DNA of 64,000 nucleotides from assembly GCF_000332995.1 (NCBI RefSeq), contig NZ_BANS01000025.1, positions 1 to 64,000 of the forward strand, written 5' to 3'. The notes under the pieces were generated by a model that saw only the letters and a list, made by a program, of their open reading frames with translations, was not told the origin of the DNA and did no database searches. Below are positions 1 through 7,906 of this stretch, one piece after another. The stretch comes from Gordonia amicalis NBRC 100051 = JCM 11271 (GTDB lineage Bacteria > Actinomycetota > Actinomycetes > Mycobacteriales > Mycobacteriaceae). The translations under genes and the position numbers were made by a program. Each line of letters starts with the position of its first letter. Within the stretch, counting starts at the first letter, position 1.

Positions 1-440
1 AAACGCGGGTCCCAGTGATGTCCGTTGGCGACGACGAGGAGGTCGAACCGGCGTCGTTCACCGTGTTGGGTCTCCAGCTCCCAGCCGCCGCCGTCGAGCC
101 GGCGTGCGTGTTCGACGCCATTGGTGAACTCGATCGAGGGGATGAGGTCGAAGGCCTCTGCATAGGCGTCGAGGTAGGCCTTGATCTGCGTGTGGTGCGG
201 GAAGTCGGGATACTCGTCCGGCATCGGGAAGTCGCGGAAGGACAGCTGGTGCTTGGAGGTGTCGATGTGCAGCGACCGGTAGGCACTGCTGTGACCGTTC
301 GGATTGCCGAACGCCCAGTTGCCGCCGATGCGGTCGGAACTCTCGAAACACGTGTACGGGACGCCGTAGTCGGTGAGCATTTTGCCTGCGGTCAGACCGC
401 TGATCCCGGCGCCGATGATCGCGGTGGTCGGTAAGCGCAC
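1..440 (-). CDS. Flavin-containing monooxygenase (FMO-type), 3' end cut off by window edge
   Basis: The first 146 codons of a FAD/NADPH-dependent monooxygenase are present; the rest lies beyond base 1. The start is a GTG at 440 with an AGGGGG ribosome site 5 bases upstream. Near the N-terminus the frame reads AIIGAGISGLTAGKML, the FAD-binding dinucleotide fold, and around residue 35 CFESSDRIGGNW, the usual FMO continuation. Such enzymes oxygenate a soft nucleophile or a ketone (Baeyer-Villiger); the substrate cannot be told from this part. It diverges from the TetR gene at 628 with a perfect inverted repeat between them, so it is probably the regulator's target (inference). A different frame over the same bases is longer but has a shadow-like arginine-rich composition. 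Confidence 0.85.
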   Translation of the reverse strand, partial: MRLPTTAIIGAGISGLTAGKMLTDYGVPYTCFESSDRIGGNWAFGNPNGHSSAYRSLHIDTSKHQLSFRDFPMPDEYPDFPHHTQIKAYLDAYAEAFDLIPSIEFTNGVEHARRLDGGGWELETQHGERRRFDLLVVANGHHWDPR

Positions 441-482
441 GCTTCCCCCTCTGGACAGACATCAGTTCTGGACAAACATCGG

Positions 483-512
483 GTGTAGACACAATCTGGT
501 TTGTGTCTACAC
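483..512. promoter_or_regulatory. Inverted repeat, probable TetR operator in divergent promoter
   Basis: Perfect 12-base arms, GTGTAGACACAA at 483-494 and TTGTGTCTACAC at 501-512, are separated by 6 bases. It sits between the divergent monooxygenase and TetR genes. Partial copies occur nearby (GTGTACAC at 526-533 and TGTCTAC at 547-553). Size and placement are those of a TetR-family operator; binding is inferred. Confidence 0.7.
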
Positions 513-627
513 GATGGTCGGGGCCGTGTACACAGATTCCGCGAACTGTCTACGGCCTTGTTAGTCTTCGCCGGAGCACACACGCCACCACGAGCAACGC
601 AGACCGCAGAGCAACGCAGGAGAACCC

Positions 628-1230
628 GTGACCGAGACAACCAACCCGTCGGTTCACGACCGCCTGCTCGACGCCACCGAGAAGTTGCTGGCGGACAAGG
701 GCATTCGCGCCACCACGATGCAACAGGTCGCCGAGTCGGCCGGGGTCTCCCGAGCCTGGCTGTACCGGCACTACCCGGACAAACCGTCCATGATCGGCGC
801 CACCATCGTGCGACTGACGGAATCGTTCTGGCGGGACGCGCGGACCGCGCTCGACGACATCGGCGATCTCGCCGGTCAGCTGACCGCCGGTGTGCGGATC
901 GGCCGTGGCGCCTACGACGACCCCGGCACCCTCCTGATGCGGCTGCGTACCGAGGAGCCGACAGAGTTCGCCGAATGCGCGGGCGTCGGCGTCGTGAAAC
1001 TGGTCCCGGACCTCGCCGGCTTCTGGTTCCCCTACGTCGAGGCGGCCGCCGGCCGGGGCGAGATCCATCCCGCGCACGATCTGCACGAGGTCGCCGAATG
1101 GGTTGCGCGCGTGTTGATCAGCCTCGGAACCACGCCGAGCGAGACCATCGACATCGACGACGCCGGACAGGTCCGGCGCCACCTCGACCGTTTCGTGATG
1201 CCCGGCCTGCGCACCGACCCCGGCGCCTGA
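628..1230 (+). CDS. TetR/AcrR family transcriptional regulator
   Basis: A 200-residue one-component repressor. The N-terminal helix-turn-helix domain (about residues 10-56) reads through RLLDATEKLLADKGIRATTM and ends in the typical GVSRAWLYRHYPDK recognition helix. The C-terminal ligand-binding part is not diagnostic of the inducer. The start is GTG 628 with an AGGAG site 5 bases upstream. It diverges from the flavin monooxygenase at 440 with a strong inverted repeat between, so autoregulation plus control of the monooxygenase is the simplest reading. The stop lies 7 bases before the end of the convergent oxidoreductase at 1238. Confidence 0.9.
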   Translation: MTETTNPSVHDRLLDATEKLLADKGIRATTMQQVAESAGVSRAWLYRHYPDKPSMIGATIVRLTESFWRDARTALDDIGDLAGQLTAGVRIGRGAYDDPGTLLMRLRTEEPTEFAECAGVGVVKLVPDLAGFWFPYVEAAAGRGEIHPAHDLHEVAEWVARVLISLGTTPSETIDIDDAGQVRRHLDRFVMPGLRTDPGA

Positions 1231-1237
1231 CGGACCG

Positions 1238-2095
1238 CTAGACGACCGCCGGTGCGAGCTCGAGTTTGCCGGCCAGCTTGGCCAGGTATCCGCTGGCGCG
1301 CTCGACCGAGTCGTCGGGAAGGCCGTACAGCACGGTCGTGACACCGATCTCGCGCCACTTCTCGAGCTTCTCGGCCACCGGCTTGAAGTCGAGGACGACG
1401 ACCTGCGGGTCGCTTTCCCGGCCGGAGTCGGCCCAGATCCGCTTGAGCAGCGCCACCGAACCCTCGATGTCGTCTTCGCCCGGCGTGGTGATCCAGCCGT
1501 CGGCGCTGCGGGCGATCCACTTGAAGTTCTTTTCCGTGCCGGCACCGCCGACCTGCACCGGAATATGCGCCTGCGTCGACTTCGGCCACGCCCAACTGGG
1601 ACCGAACCTGACGAATTCGCCGTCGAATTCGGCTTCCTCCTGCGTCCACAGCGCCCGCATCGCCTCGAGGTACTCGCGCAGCATGGTCCGGCGACGCTTC
1701 GGTGGCACGTGGTGGTCTTCGAGCTCGTCGAGGTTCCACCCGAATCCGACGCCAAGGGTCACCCGGCCACCGGAGAGGTGGTCGAGCGTCGCAATGGTCT
1801 TGGCGAGGGTGATGGGGTCGGACTGCACGGGAAGGGCCACCGCAGTGCCCAGTCGAATCCGCTCGGTCACCGCGGCCGCGGCCGCGAGTGACGTCCACGG
1901 GTCGAGGGTTCTCATGTACCGATCGTCGGGCAGGGTCTCGTCACCGGTCTGCGGATGCGCGGCGTCGCGACGAGTGGGGATGTGTCCGTGCTCGGGGACG
2001 TAGTACGACGCGAAGCCGGCGTTCTCGATCAGCGGCGCCAGGATGTGCGGCATGAGGCCACGATCACTGGTGAACTGTACGATTCCGAAATCCAT
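1238..2095 (-). CDS. LLM-class F420-dependent oxidoreductase
   Basis: A 285-residue luciferase-like monooxygenase-fold protein. The frame begins MDFGIVQFTSDRGLMPH and continues with ERIRLGTAV, SGGRVTLGVGFGWNLDEL and PVQVGGAG, the signature segments of the F420-dependent TIGR03619-like group (recognised from memory). Members use reduced F420 or FMN to oxidise or reduce a small substrate; this one is unknown. The ATG at 2095 is preferred to a start 60 bases upstream because the protein family begins at this Met and a GGGGAGG ribosome site lies just ahead. A 15-base palindrome lies in its promoter region at 2146-2160. It stands alone, convergent with the TetR gene. Confidence 0.88.
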   Translation of the reverse strand: MDFGIVQFTSDRGLMPHILAPLIENAGFASYYVPEHGHIPTRRDAAHPQTGDETLPDDRYMRTLDPWTSLAAAAAVTERIRLGTAVALPVQSDPITLAKTIATLDHLSGGRVTLGVGFGWNLDELEDHHVPPKRRRTMLREYLEAMRALWTQEEAEFDGEFVRFGPSWAWPKSTQAHIPVQVGGAGTEKNFKWIARSADGWITTPGEDDIEGSVALLKRIWADSGRESDPQVVVLDFKPVAEKLEKWREIGVTTVLYGLPDDSVERASGYLAKLAGKLELAPAVV

Positions 2096-2145
2096 GAGGG
2101 CCTCCCCGGGCGCCGTTGCTGCCGCCCTCTCAGAATCGGACGGTT

Positions 2146-2160
2146 GACTGGACACCAGTC
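2146..2160. promoter_or_regulatory. Palindrome GACTGG-ACA-CCAGTC upstream of the F420-type oxidoreductase
   Basis: Six-base perfect arms with a 3-base centre, 51 bases upstream of the ATG at 2095. It may be an operator for a TetR- or GntR-like regulator; no specific family can be assigned. Confidence 0.4.
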
Positions 2161-2186
2161 TAGGTGATGGGCGCCACAGAGACCAG

Positions 2187-2240
2187 GGGTTCAGACCCTT
2201 CGAGGCTCGTCGCTTGCGCTCCTCGCACCTCAGGGAGCGA
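2187..2240. repeat. Possible dispersed intergenic repeat
   Basis: The intergenic stretch contains CTCGTCGCTTGCGCTCCTCG followed by CACCTCAGGGAGCG, and before it a small GGGTTCAGACCC-like fold. From memory, similar GC-rich sequences recur between genes of Gordonia and Rhodococcus genomes. I see only this one copy in the window, so its repeat nature rests on recall. Confidence 0.35.
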
Positions 2241-2248
2241 CGGTCCGG

Positions 2249-3301
2249 CTAGGGCGCGACAACGAGCCGTTGCCGGACATCACGGAAGATTCCGTTGGCG
2301 ACGCTGGTGCGGCTCACGGCATCGGCGGCCAGGACGACAGCCGCCGAGGTCCAGCAGCTCTTCTCCACCGGCCAGCGCTTGCCGTCCGCGAAAACCAGTC
2401 CCGTCCAATATGATCCGTCGGGATCGCGCAGGTGCTGTATGGAGGCGATCAGCTCGACCGCATCAGCTGTGTCGCCCAGCGCGTCGAGAGCCAGTGCCAA
2501 CTCGCAGGTTTCGGCGCCGGTGACCCATGGGCGGTGGTCGACGCACCGCACACCCTTGCCGGGGACGACGAACTGGTCCCAGCGACGGGCGATCAGTTCC
2601 TGACCCTCCTGGCCGCGCATCGCACCGCCGAGGATCGGGTAGTACCAGTCCATCGAGTGTTCGGACGGGGGCGTGAAGATCTCCCACTCGTCCCGCACGA
2701 TGTCGGCGCGGATCACATCCCCGAGCCTGGTGTGGGCGACGATCCAGTCCTCGTCGGGCTGATCCATCTGACCGGCGATCCGGATCGCACAGTCCAGAGC
2801 CTGAAAGATGCTGGAGTTGCCCGTGATCAGGGCTTCACCGAACATGGCGCCGGTGCGGTGGTCGCCACCCCACCGGAACGCGCCGTCCTCGCGCTGGAAT
2901 CGGAGGACGCAGTCGATCGCCGACCAGACCGCCGGCCACATCCGTTGCAGGAAGCCATCATCCCCGGTGATCAGGTAGTGATGCCACACCCCGACCGCGA
3001 TGTAGGCGCAGAAGTTGCTGTCGGTGCCGGCATCCTCGACCTTGCCGCACACAGTGCGGATCGGCCAGGAACCATCGGCTCGCTGCTTGCGCCGCGACCA
3101 CTCGTAAGCGGCCTCGGCCTCGGCGTGAAAACCGGTGACCGACAACGCCATCGCCGATTCGATGTGGTCCCACGGATCGGTTTGCCCGCCGGGGAACCAC
3201 GGCAGTGCGCCGGATTCCTCCTGCATGCCGACGATCGCTGCGCCGGTGGCGCGCATCTGCTCGGCGGTGACCACTCCAGGGACAGCCGGAGCGACCGTCA
3301 T
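2249..3301 (-). CDS. Alpha/alpha-toroid protein (prenyltransferase/terpene cyclase-like fold)
   Basis: A 350-residue soluble protein with repeated helical segments and aromatic/Asp-rich turns, such as GALPWFPGGQTDPWDHIESA (about residues 31-50), ADGSWPIRTVC (about 75), EDGAFRWGGD (about 137) and DPDGSYWTGLVF (about 294). This pattern is typical of proteins annotated as prenyltransferase or terpenoid cyclase-like toroids; an (alpha/alpha)6 glycosidase-like role is also possible. No DXDD cyclase motif or clear zinc site is visible, so catalysis is unproven. It is the last gene of the fprB - glycosyltransferase - methyltransferase operon, its ATG overlapping the methyltransferase stop by 4 bases, which suggests a shared pathway. 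Confidence 0.7.
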   Translation of the reverse strand: MTVAPAVPGVVTAEQMRATGAAIVGMQEESGALPWFPGGQTDPWDHIESAMALSVTGFHAEAEAAYEWSRRKQRADGSWPIRTVCGKVEDAGTDSNFCAYIAVGVWHHYLITGDDGFLQRMWPAVWSAIDCVLRFQREDGAFRWGGDHRTGAMFGEALITGNSSIFQALDCAIRIAGQMDQPDEDWIVAHTRLGDVIRADIVRDEWEIFTPPSEHSMDWYYPILGGAMRGQEGQELIARRWDQFVVPGKGVRCVDHRPWVTGAETCELALALDALGDTADAVELIASIQHLRDPDGSYWTGLVFADGKRWPVEKSCWTSAAVVLAADAVSRTSVANGIFRDVRQRLVVAP

Positions 3302-4026
3302 GAAGACGCAGCAATCTCGGGCTTACGGAGATACAGGGCCACGGACTTCCCGATGAACGGGTTGAGCACCTGCTCACCCACCCGGGTCAGCCACGGCTTG
3401 CTCATCATGTCCCAGACGAGCAGCTGGTGGTAGCCCTTCACCAGCGGGTTGTCGTTGTTCTCCACGCCGACAGCACATTTCAGCCACCAGTACGGAGCGT
3501 GCAGAGCGTGTGCGTGATCGGTGCCGGTGACCTCGAGGCCCGCCGTGCGCAGCTTGCCGGCCAGTTCGGAGGCCTTGTAGATGCGGACGTGTCCGCCCTC
3601 TACCTCGTGGTACTCATCCGACAGGGCCCAGCAGACCTTCTCCGGCCAGTACCGCGGCACCGTCACCGCGGCCACCCCACCGGGCTTGAGAACGCGAACC
3701 ATCTCGCTGATCGCACTCTCGTCGGACGGAATGTGCTCCAGGATCTCCGACATCAGCACCACATCGAAGCTGTTGTCCGCGTACGGGAGACGCAGTGCGT
3801 CACCGACCTCGGCGCGCGCCTTGGCCGAAGCGGGCACATGCCCCTCGGCCGTCATGGCGTCGAACATCTCCGCGACATCGGCCATGTCGCTCTCCGACAT
3901 GTCGAAGGCGATGACATCCGCGCCCCGCCGGAACATCTCGAAGGAGTGTCGTCCCTGACCCGCCCCGATGTCGATCGCCTTGGTGCCCGGGCCCACGCCC
4001 AGACGGTCGAAATCAACTGTCAGCAC
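3298..4026 (-). CDS. Class I SAM-dependent methyltransferase
   Basis: A 242-residue Rossmann-fold methyltransferase. Motif I is AIDIGAGQGRHSFEM (from about residue 15), the acidic residue after strand 2 is in VIAFDMSES, and the motif IV/post region reads SFDVVLMSEILEHIPSDE, as in UbiE/Methyltransf_11-type enzymes. The start is a GTG at 4026 with an AGAAGGG site upstream, overlapping the end of the glycosyltransferase by 14 bases; an upstream extension in frame is arginine-rich shadow sequence. The C-terminal hydrophobic/aromatic stretch (HAPYWWLKCAVG) may contact a lipid substrate. In this operon it probably methylates a sugar or lipid intermediate made with the neighbouring glycosyltransferase (inference). 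Confidence 0.88.
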   Translation of the reverse strand: MLTVDFDRLGVGPGTKAIDIGAGQGRHSFEMFRRGADVIAFDMSESDMADVAEMFDAMTAEGHVPASAKARAEVGDALRLPYADNSFDVVLMSEILEHIPSDESAISEMVRVLKPGGVAAVTVPRYWPEKVCWALSDEYHEVEGGHVRIYKASELAGKLRTAGLEVTGTDHAHALHAPYWWLKCAVGVENNDNPLVKGYHQLLVWDMMSKPWLTRVGEQVLNPFIGKSVALYLRKPEIAASS

Positions 4027-5290
4027 TCGATGTCCCTTCTGTTGCTCGCCGGTGTCCGGCCAGCACGGTTTCGTAGTGGGCCGCCGTCTTCGCGGCCACC
4101 GCCGCCCAGCTGTAGTTCTCCTCGGCCCGGCGCCGTCCGCCCGAGCCCAGACGAGCCCGCAGCTCGGCGTCGTCGAAGAGTCGACCGATCGCCTGCGCCA
4201 GACGCCCGGAGTCCCGCGGCGGAACCAGCAGCGCGGCTTCCTCGCCCGTACCGACGACCTCCGGGATCGCGCCGGCGCGAGTGGCCACCAGCGGTGTGCC
4301 ACAGCTCATCGCCTCGACCGCCGGCAACGAGAAGCCCTCGTACAGGGACGGCACGCATGCAACCTCGGCCGAGGCCAGGAGTTCCGCGATCTCGGAGTCC
4401 TCGAGCCCCGAGACCACCGACACCCGATCGGCGATCGCGAGATCCTCGATCATCGCGGCAGACGGTCCATTCGGGTCCAATTTGGACACCAGTACCAGTT
4501 GCACGTCGTCGCGTTCGGCGGCGAGCTTCGCCACCGCCTCGAGCAGGTACGACACCCCCTTGAGAGGTGCGTCTGCACTGGCGATGCTGACGATGCGTCC
4601 CGGTACGCGTTCGGTTCCGGGCGTGAAGATCTCGGTGTCGACGCCGAGTGGAATCGTCGTGATACGGCCCGACGGGATGTCGAAGGCCTTGCGGATGTCG
4701 ACCTCGCTGCTACGGGAGACGGTGAGCAGTTCCGGGATCCGGCGCGACACACGTCCCTGCATACGCAGGAAGGAATGCCACCGCCACGCAGTGATCTTGC
4801 GCCAGCCCTTGGCCGCGCGGACCGCGAGGGTGCGGTCCCGCGTGATCGGGTGGTGGATCGTCGCGATCAGCGGGAAGCCCGCCTTCTGGATGTCGAGCAA
4901 TCCGTAACCGAGACACTGGTTGTCGTGCACGATGTCGAAGTCGTCGCGCCGCTCCTTCAGCAACCGGGCGACCCGGAGGCTGAAGGTGAGCGGCTCGCCG
5001 AAGCTCGCCGTCCACATCGATCCGACCTCGAGCAGGTCGATCCAGTCGCGGTACTCGCTCAGTCCCGGGGTACGGAAGGGGTCCGGCTCGTCGTAGAGCC
5101 CGAGGCTCGGCACCTTGGTGATCGTGACACCGGCGTCGATGGCCGACTGGTCCAGTTCCGGGTACGGCTGCCCCGAGAAGATCTCGACGCTGTGCCCGAG
5201 AAGCGCGAGCTCTCGGGACAGATGACGGACGTACACCCCCTGCCCACCGCAATGAGGTTTGCTGCGGTAGGACAGCAGTGCAATCCGCAC
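4013..5290 (-). CDS. GT4-family glycosyltransferase
   Basis: A 425-residue retaining GT-B glycosyltransferase. The N-terminus VRIALLSYRSKPHCGGQGVY holds the glycine-rich acceptor-side loop; the C-terminal half has the nucleotide-sugar domain with EGFSLPAVEAMSCGTP, the EX7E signature of GT4. The donor is probably UDP- or GDP-activated sugar; the acceptor is unknown. GTG at 5290 is chosen because the stop of fprB (TAA, 5293-5295) lies only 2 bases upstream and the family starts at this point, so the two genes are translationally coupled. The next gene (methyltransferase) overlaps its end. The coupling of a ferredoxin reductase to a glycosyltransferase is unusual. Confidence 0.88.
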   Translation of the reverse strand: MRIALLSYRSKPHCGGQGVYVRHLSRELALLGHSVEIFSGQPYPELDQSAIDAGVTITKVPSLGLYDEPDPFRTPGLSEYRDWIDLLEVGSMWTASFGEPLTFSLRVARLLKERRDDFDIVHDNQCLGYGLLDIQKAGFPLIATIHHPITRDRTLAVRAAKGWRKITAWRWHSFLRMQGRVSRRIPELLTVSRSSEVDIRKAFDIPSGRITTIPLGVDTEIFTPGTERVPGRIVSIASADAPLKGVSYLLEAVAKLAAERDDVQLVLVSKLDPNGPSAAMIEDLAIADRVSVVSGLEDSEIAELLASAEVACVPSLYEGFSLPAVEAMSCGTPLVATRAGAIPEVVGTGEEAALLVPPRDSGRLAQAIGRLFDDAELRARLGSGGRRRAEENYSWAAVAAKTAAHYETVLAGHRRATEGTSSADS

Positions 5291-5292
5291 GG

Positions 5293-6969
5293 TTACTGCG
5301 CCCCGGCGGTGGCAGCCGCCTCGAACTCGGAGATGCTCACGAACTTCGCACGCGCACGGCCGGCCGCCTTGCCCGCCGACTTCTCGGCGGCGTCGATGGC
5401 CTTCCACCCGGCGAGGTCGATGCGGTTGGCACCGCGATCGGCGACGAGCGCGGCGACATCGTCACGCGGGGTCGACGGATCGGCGATCGTGCCGGCGACG
5501 AAGTCGTCGATCACGGCGCGCGCCGTCTCCTGACCACACAGCCGATTCATGCCGATCCCGCCGGTGGCCCCGCGCTTGATCCACCCGGTGACGTACAGGC
5601 CCGGCATGACCTCGCCGTCGGCGGCCACCTGGACCCGCCCGCCGGCATTCGGGACGACGCCGCGTCCCTCGTCGAAGGGGAGGTCGGTGACCGGGACGCC
5701 CCGGTAGCCGATGGCTCGCAGCACCAGGCCCGTCTCGAGGTCGAACCGCTCATCGGTCGGCGTCACGGCCACTCGCCCGGAGGCGTCGGTGTAGGCATTG
5801 CGCACGCACGTCAGCGCGGTCACCTCTCCGTCACCGGCGATCTCCACAGGAGACGTCAGGAAGCGGAAGACGATGCGCTTGTTGCCGGGCGTCTGCGGCC
5901 GTTCGGTGAACTCGCGGGCCAGCCGGATCTTGGTTGCGATGGTGGAGTCGAGCGTGTCGTCGGCCAGCGCCGCCTCGGTGGCCGGGTCGAGGGCGAGGTC
6001 CTCGGGATCGATGACCACGTCGACCCCCTCGACGTCGCCGAGGGCCAGGAACTCGCTGTTGGTGTAGGCAGCCTGGGCGACGCCTCGCCGGCCGAGCAGC
6101 ACGACCTCCTTGATGTTCGACTCACGCAGCTTCGCCAGGGCGTGGTCGGCGATGTCGGTCTTGGCCAGCTCGTCGGGATCGGTCACGAGGATGCGTGCCA
6201 CGTCGAGCGCCACGTTGCCGTTTCCGACCACCACCGCGCGCTCCGAGGACAGGTCGACATCGAGGTCGGCGAAGTCCGGGTGGCCGTTGTACCAGGCGAC
6301 GAACTGAGTGGCCGCGACGGAGTTGCGCAGGTCCTCCCCCTCGATGCCCAGCCGCTTGTCGGTGGCGGCACCCACCGCGTAGATGACCGCGTGGTAGCGC
6401 GCGACGAGTTCGTCGTGGCTGATGTGCTTGCCGACCTCGACGTTGAGGTAGTAGTCGAAGTTCTTCTTGGCGGCGACGGACGCGAAGGTCTTCTCGACGC
6501 CCTTGGTGGCGGCGTGGTCCGGGGCGACGCCCGCGCGGACCAGGCCGTAGGGCGTGGGCAGGCGATCGAACATGTCGACCTTGATGCTCTGCTTGCGCAC
6601 GAGTTCCTCGGCGGCGTAGAAGGCGGCCGGCCCGGCGCCGATGATCGCCACGTGCAGCTCCTTGTCGGGCAGCTGCGGCGACTTGCGCGGCGGGACGAGC
6701 CCGCCCTCGACGTCGTGGTCCTTGTAGTAGTCCGCGTTGATCTGCAGATACGGCTCGTCGCGCTCGGTGAGCTGATCGTCGGGGACGATCGCCTCGACCG
6801 GGCACTCGTCGATGCACGCGCCGCAGTCGATGCAGGTCTCCGGGTCGATGTAGAGCGCCTCGGCCGTCAGGAATTCCGGCTCGTCGGGCGTCGGGTGGAT
6901 ACAGTTCACCGGACACACGCTCACGCAACTCGCGTCGTTGCAACATGGCCGGGTAATCACATGCGCCAT
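5293..6969 (-). CDS. fprB: FprB-type ferredoxin/ferredoxin-NADP+ reductase fusion
   Basis: A 558-residue fusion. Residues about 1-70 form a bacterial 7Fe/8Fe-type ferredoxin: cysteines in PCCNDASCVSVCPVNC and CIDCGACIDECP. The rest is an adrenodoxin-reductase-like flavoenzyme: the FAD motif IIGAGPAAFYAAEEL begins near residue 110, the NADPH motif VVGNGNVALDVARIL near 247, and GWIKRGATGGIGMN near the end. It moves electrons between NADPH and iron-sulfur carriers, for example to cytochrome P450s. Length fits M. tuberculosis FprB (about 575 residues). ATG 6969 opens the protein with MAHVITRPCC, typical of the family. It heads the operon and diverges from an acyl-ACP thioesterase across a KstR-like palindrome. 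Confidence 0.93.
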   Translation of the reverse strand: MAHVITRPCCNDASCVSVCPVNCIHPTPDEPEFLTAEALYIDPETCIDCGACIDECPVEAIVPDDQLTERDEPYLQINADYYKDHDVEGGLVPPRKSPQLPDKELHVAIIGAGPAAFYAAEELVRKQSIKVDMFDRLPTPYGLVRAGVAPDHAATKGVEKTFASVAAKKNFDYYLNVEVGKHISHDELVARYHAVIYAVGAATDKRLGIEGEDLRNSVAATQFVAWYNGHPDFADLDVDLSSERAVVVGNGNVALDVARILVTDPDELAKTDIADHALAKLRESNIKEVVLLGRRGVAQAAYTNSEFLALGDVEGVDVVIDPEDLALDPATEAALADDTLDSTIATKIRLAREFTERPQTPGNKRIVFRFLTSPVEIAGDGEVTALTCVRNAYTDASGRVAVTPTDERFDLETGLVLRAIGYRGVPVTDLPFDEGRGVVPNAGGRVQVAADGEVMPGLYVTGWIKRGATGGIGMNRLCGQETARAVIDDFVAGTIADPSTPRDDVAALVADRGANRIDLAGWKAIDAAEKSAGKAAGRARAKFVSISEFEAAATAGAQ

Positions 6970-6995
6970 CTGCTGTTTCCTCGTAATCCAACACG

Positions 6996-7009
6996 TAGAA
7001 CGTGTTCTA
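6996..7009. promoter_or_regulatory. KstR-like operator, TAGAACGTGTTCTA
   Basis: A perfect 14-base palindrome, 26 bases upstream of the fprB ATG. It matches the TNNAACNNGTTNNA motif described for KstR, the TetR-type repressor of sterol catabolism in mycobacteria and rhodococci. Its place between divergent genes suggests control of fprB and perhaps the thioesterase. Binding is inferred from the sequence match. Confidence 0.65.
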
Positions 7010-7024
7010 GTTTCGGCCTTGACT

Positions 7025-7045
7025 GTATCTTAACTGCAAAGATAC
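7025..7045. promoter_or_regulatory. Second inverted repeat, GTATCTT-N7-AAGATAC
   Basis: Perfect 7-base arms at 7025-7031 and 7039-7045 directly follow a TTGACT hexamer (7019-7024) that could be the -35 box for the thioesterase gene starting at 7070. The position between -35 and start suits a repressor site. No family is assigned. Confidence 0.45.
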
Positions 7046-7069
7046 CTGCGACCCATTGAAGGGACTCGA

Positions 7070-7897
7070 GTGAGCCAGGTTACTTCAGGTGTACAAGCGG
7101 GATCATTACCGGCCCGCAAGGACGGCGCCCGGTTCTACCAGGCGCAGTACCGGGTCCGGACCGGTGATGTCGATCAGGACATGCGGGTGCGGCTCGACGC
7201 CGTCGCTCGATATCTGCAGGACATCGCCAACGACAACCTCGAGGCCACGGAGTTCGGCAAGACCGAACCGTTCTGGATCGTCCGGCGAACCGTCATCGAC
7301 GTCATCCGGCCGATTTCCTGGCCCGGGACGGTGACGGCCCAGCGCTGGTGCGGGGCCCTGTCGACGCGGTGGACCAACATGCGGGTACGTCTGACCTCCG
7401 ACCACGAGACCAACCGGTTCAATCCCGACCCGCGTCCCGAGGGCCTGATCGAGACCGAGGCGTTCTGGATCAACGTCAACGACAAGGGCGTGCCCTCGCG
7501 GCTGTCGGACGAGGCCTTCGAGATGCTGTCGTCGATGACCGACGAACACCGTCTGCGGTGGAAGTCGATGAACCCGGAGAAGGCTCCGGCCGCCGAGGAC
7601 ATCCCGTTCCCCGATCGCGAGCACGTCCTGCGCATCACCGACTTCGATCCGTTCAAGCACCTCAACAACGCCGCCTACCTCGAGGCCATCGAGGACGAGC
7701 TGGTCGAACACCCCGATCTCGTCGACATGCCGCACCGGGTGGTCATCGAGTACCTGCGGCCCATCGTCCCCGGGACGCGCCTCACCCTTCGTCGCGTCCG
7801 CGAGGGCGACCAGCTGACGGTGTGGCTGCTGGTACCAGGGTCCGGCGACGAGCTGGTCGTTGCCGCGAGTGTGGTGGTGGGGCCGCTACCGGCCTGA
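7070..7897 (+). CDS. Acyl-ACP thioesterase family protein
   Basis: A 275-residue double-hotdog protein. The N-terminal half has RFYQAQYRVRTGDVDQDMRV and later WPGTVTAQRWCGALSTRWTNM, as in FatA/acyl-ACP thioesterases; the C-terminal half has ITDFDPFKHLNNAAYLEAIE, the Asn/His-containing hotdog active-site segment. It should hydrolyse acyl-ACP or acyl-CoA thioesters and release free fatty acid. The GTG at 7070 has a GAAGGGA site 5 bases upstream. It is divergent from fprB with two palindromes in the shared region, and ends 9 bases before the convergent DUF3558 lipoprotein gene. Confidence 0.88.
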   Translation: MSQVTSGVQAGSLPARKDGARFYQAQYRVRTGDVDQDMRVRLDAVARYLQDIANDNLEATEFGKTEPFWIVRRTVIDVIRPISWPGTVTAQRWCGALSTRWTNMRVRLTSDHETNRFNPDPRPEGLIETEAFWINVNDKGVPSRLSDEAFEMLSSMTDEHRLRWKSMNPEKAPAAEDIPFPDREHVLRITDFDPFKHLNNAAYLEAIEDELVEHPDLVDMPHRVVIEYLRPIVPGTRLTLRRVREGDQLTVWLLVPGSGDELVVAASVVVGPLPA

Positions 7898-7906
7898 GGC
7901 GCGGCG

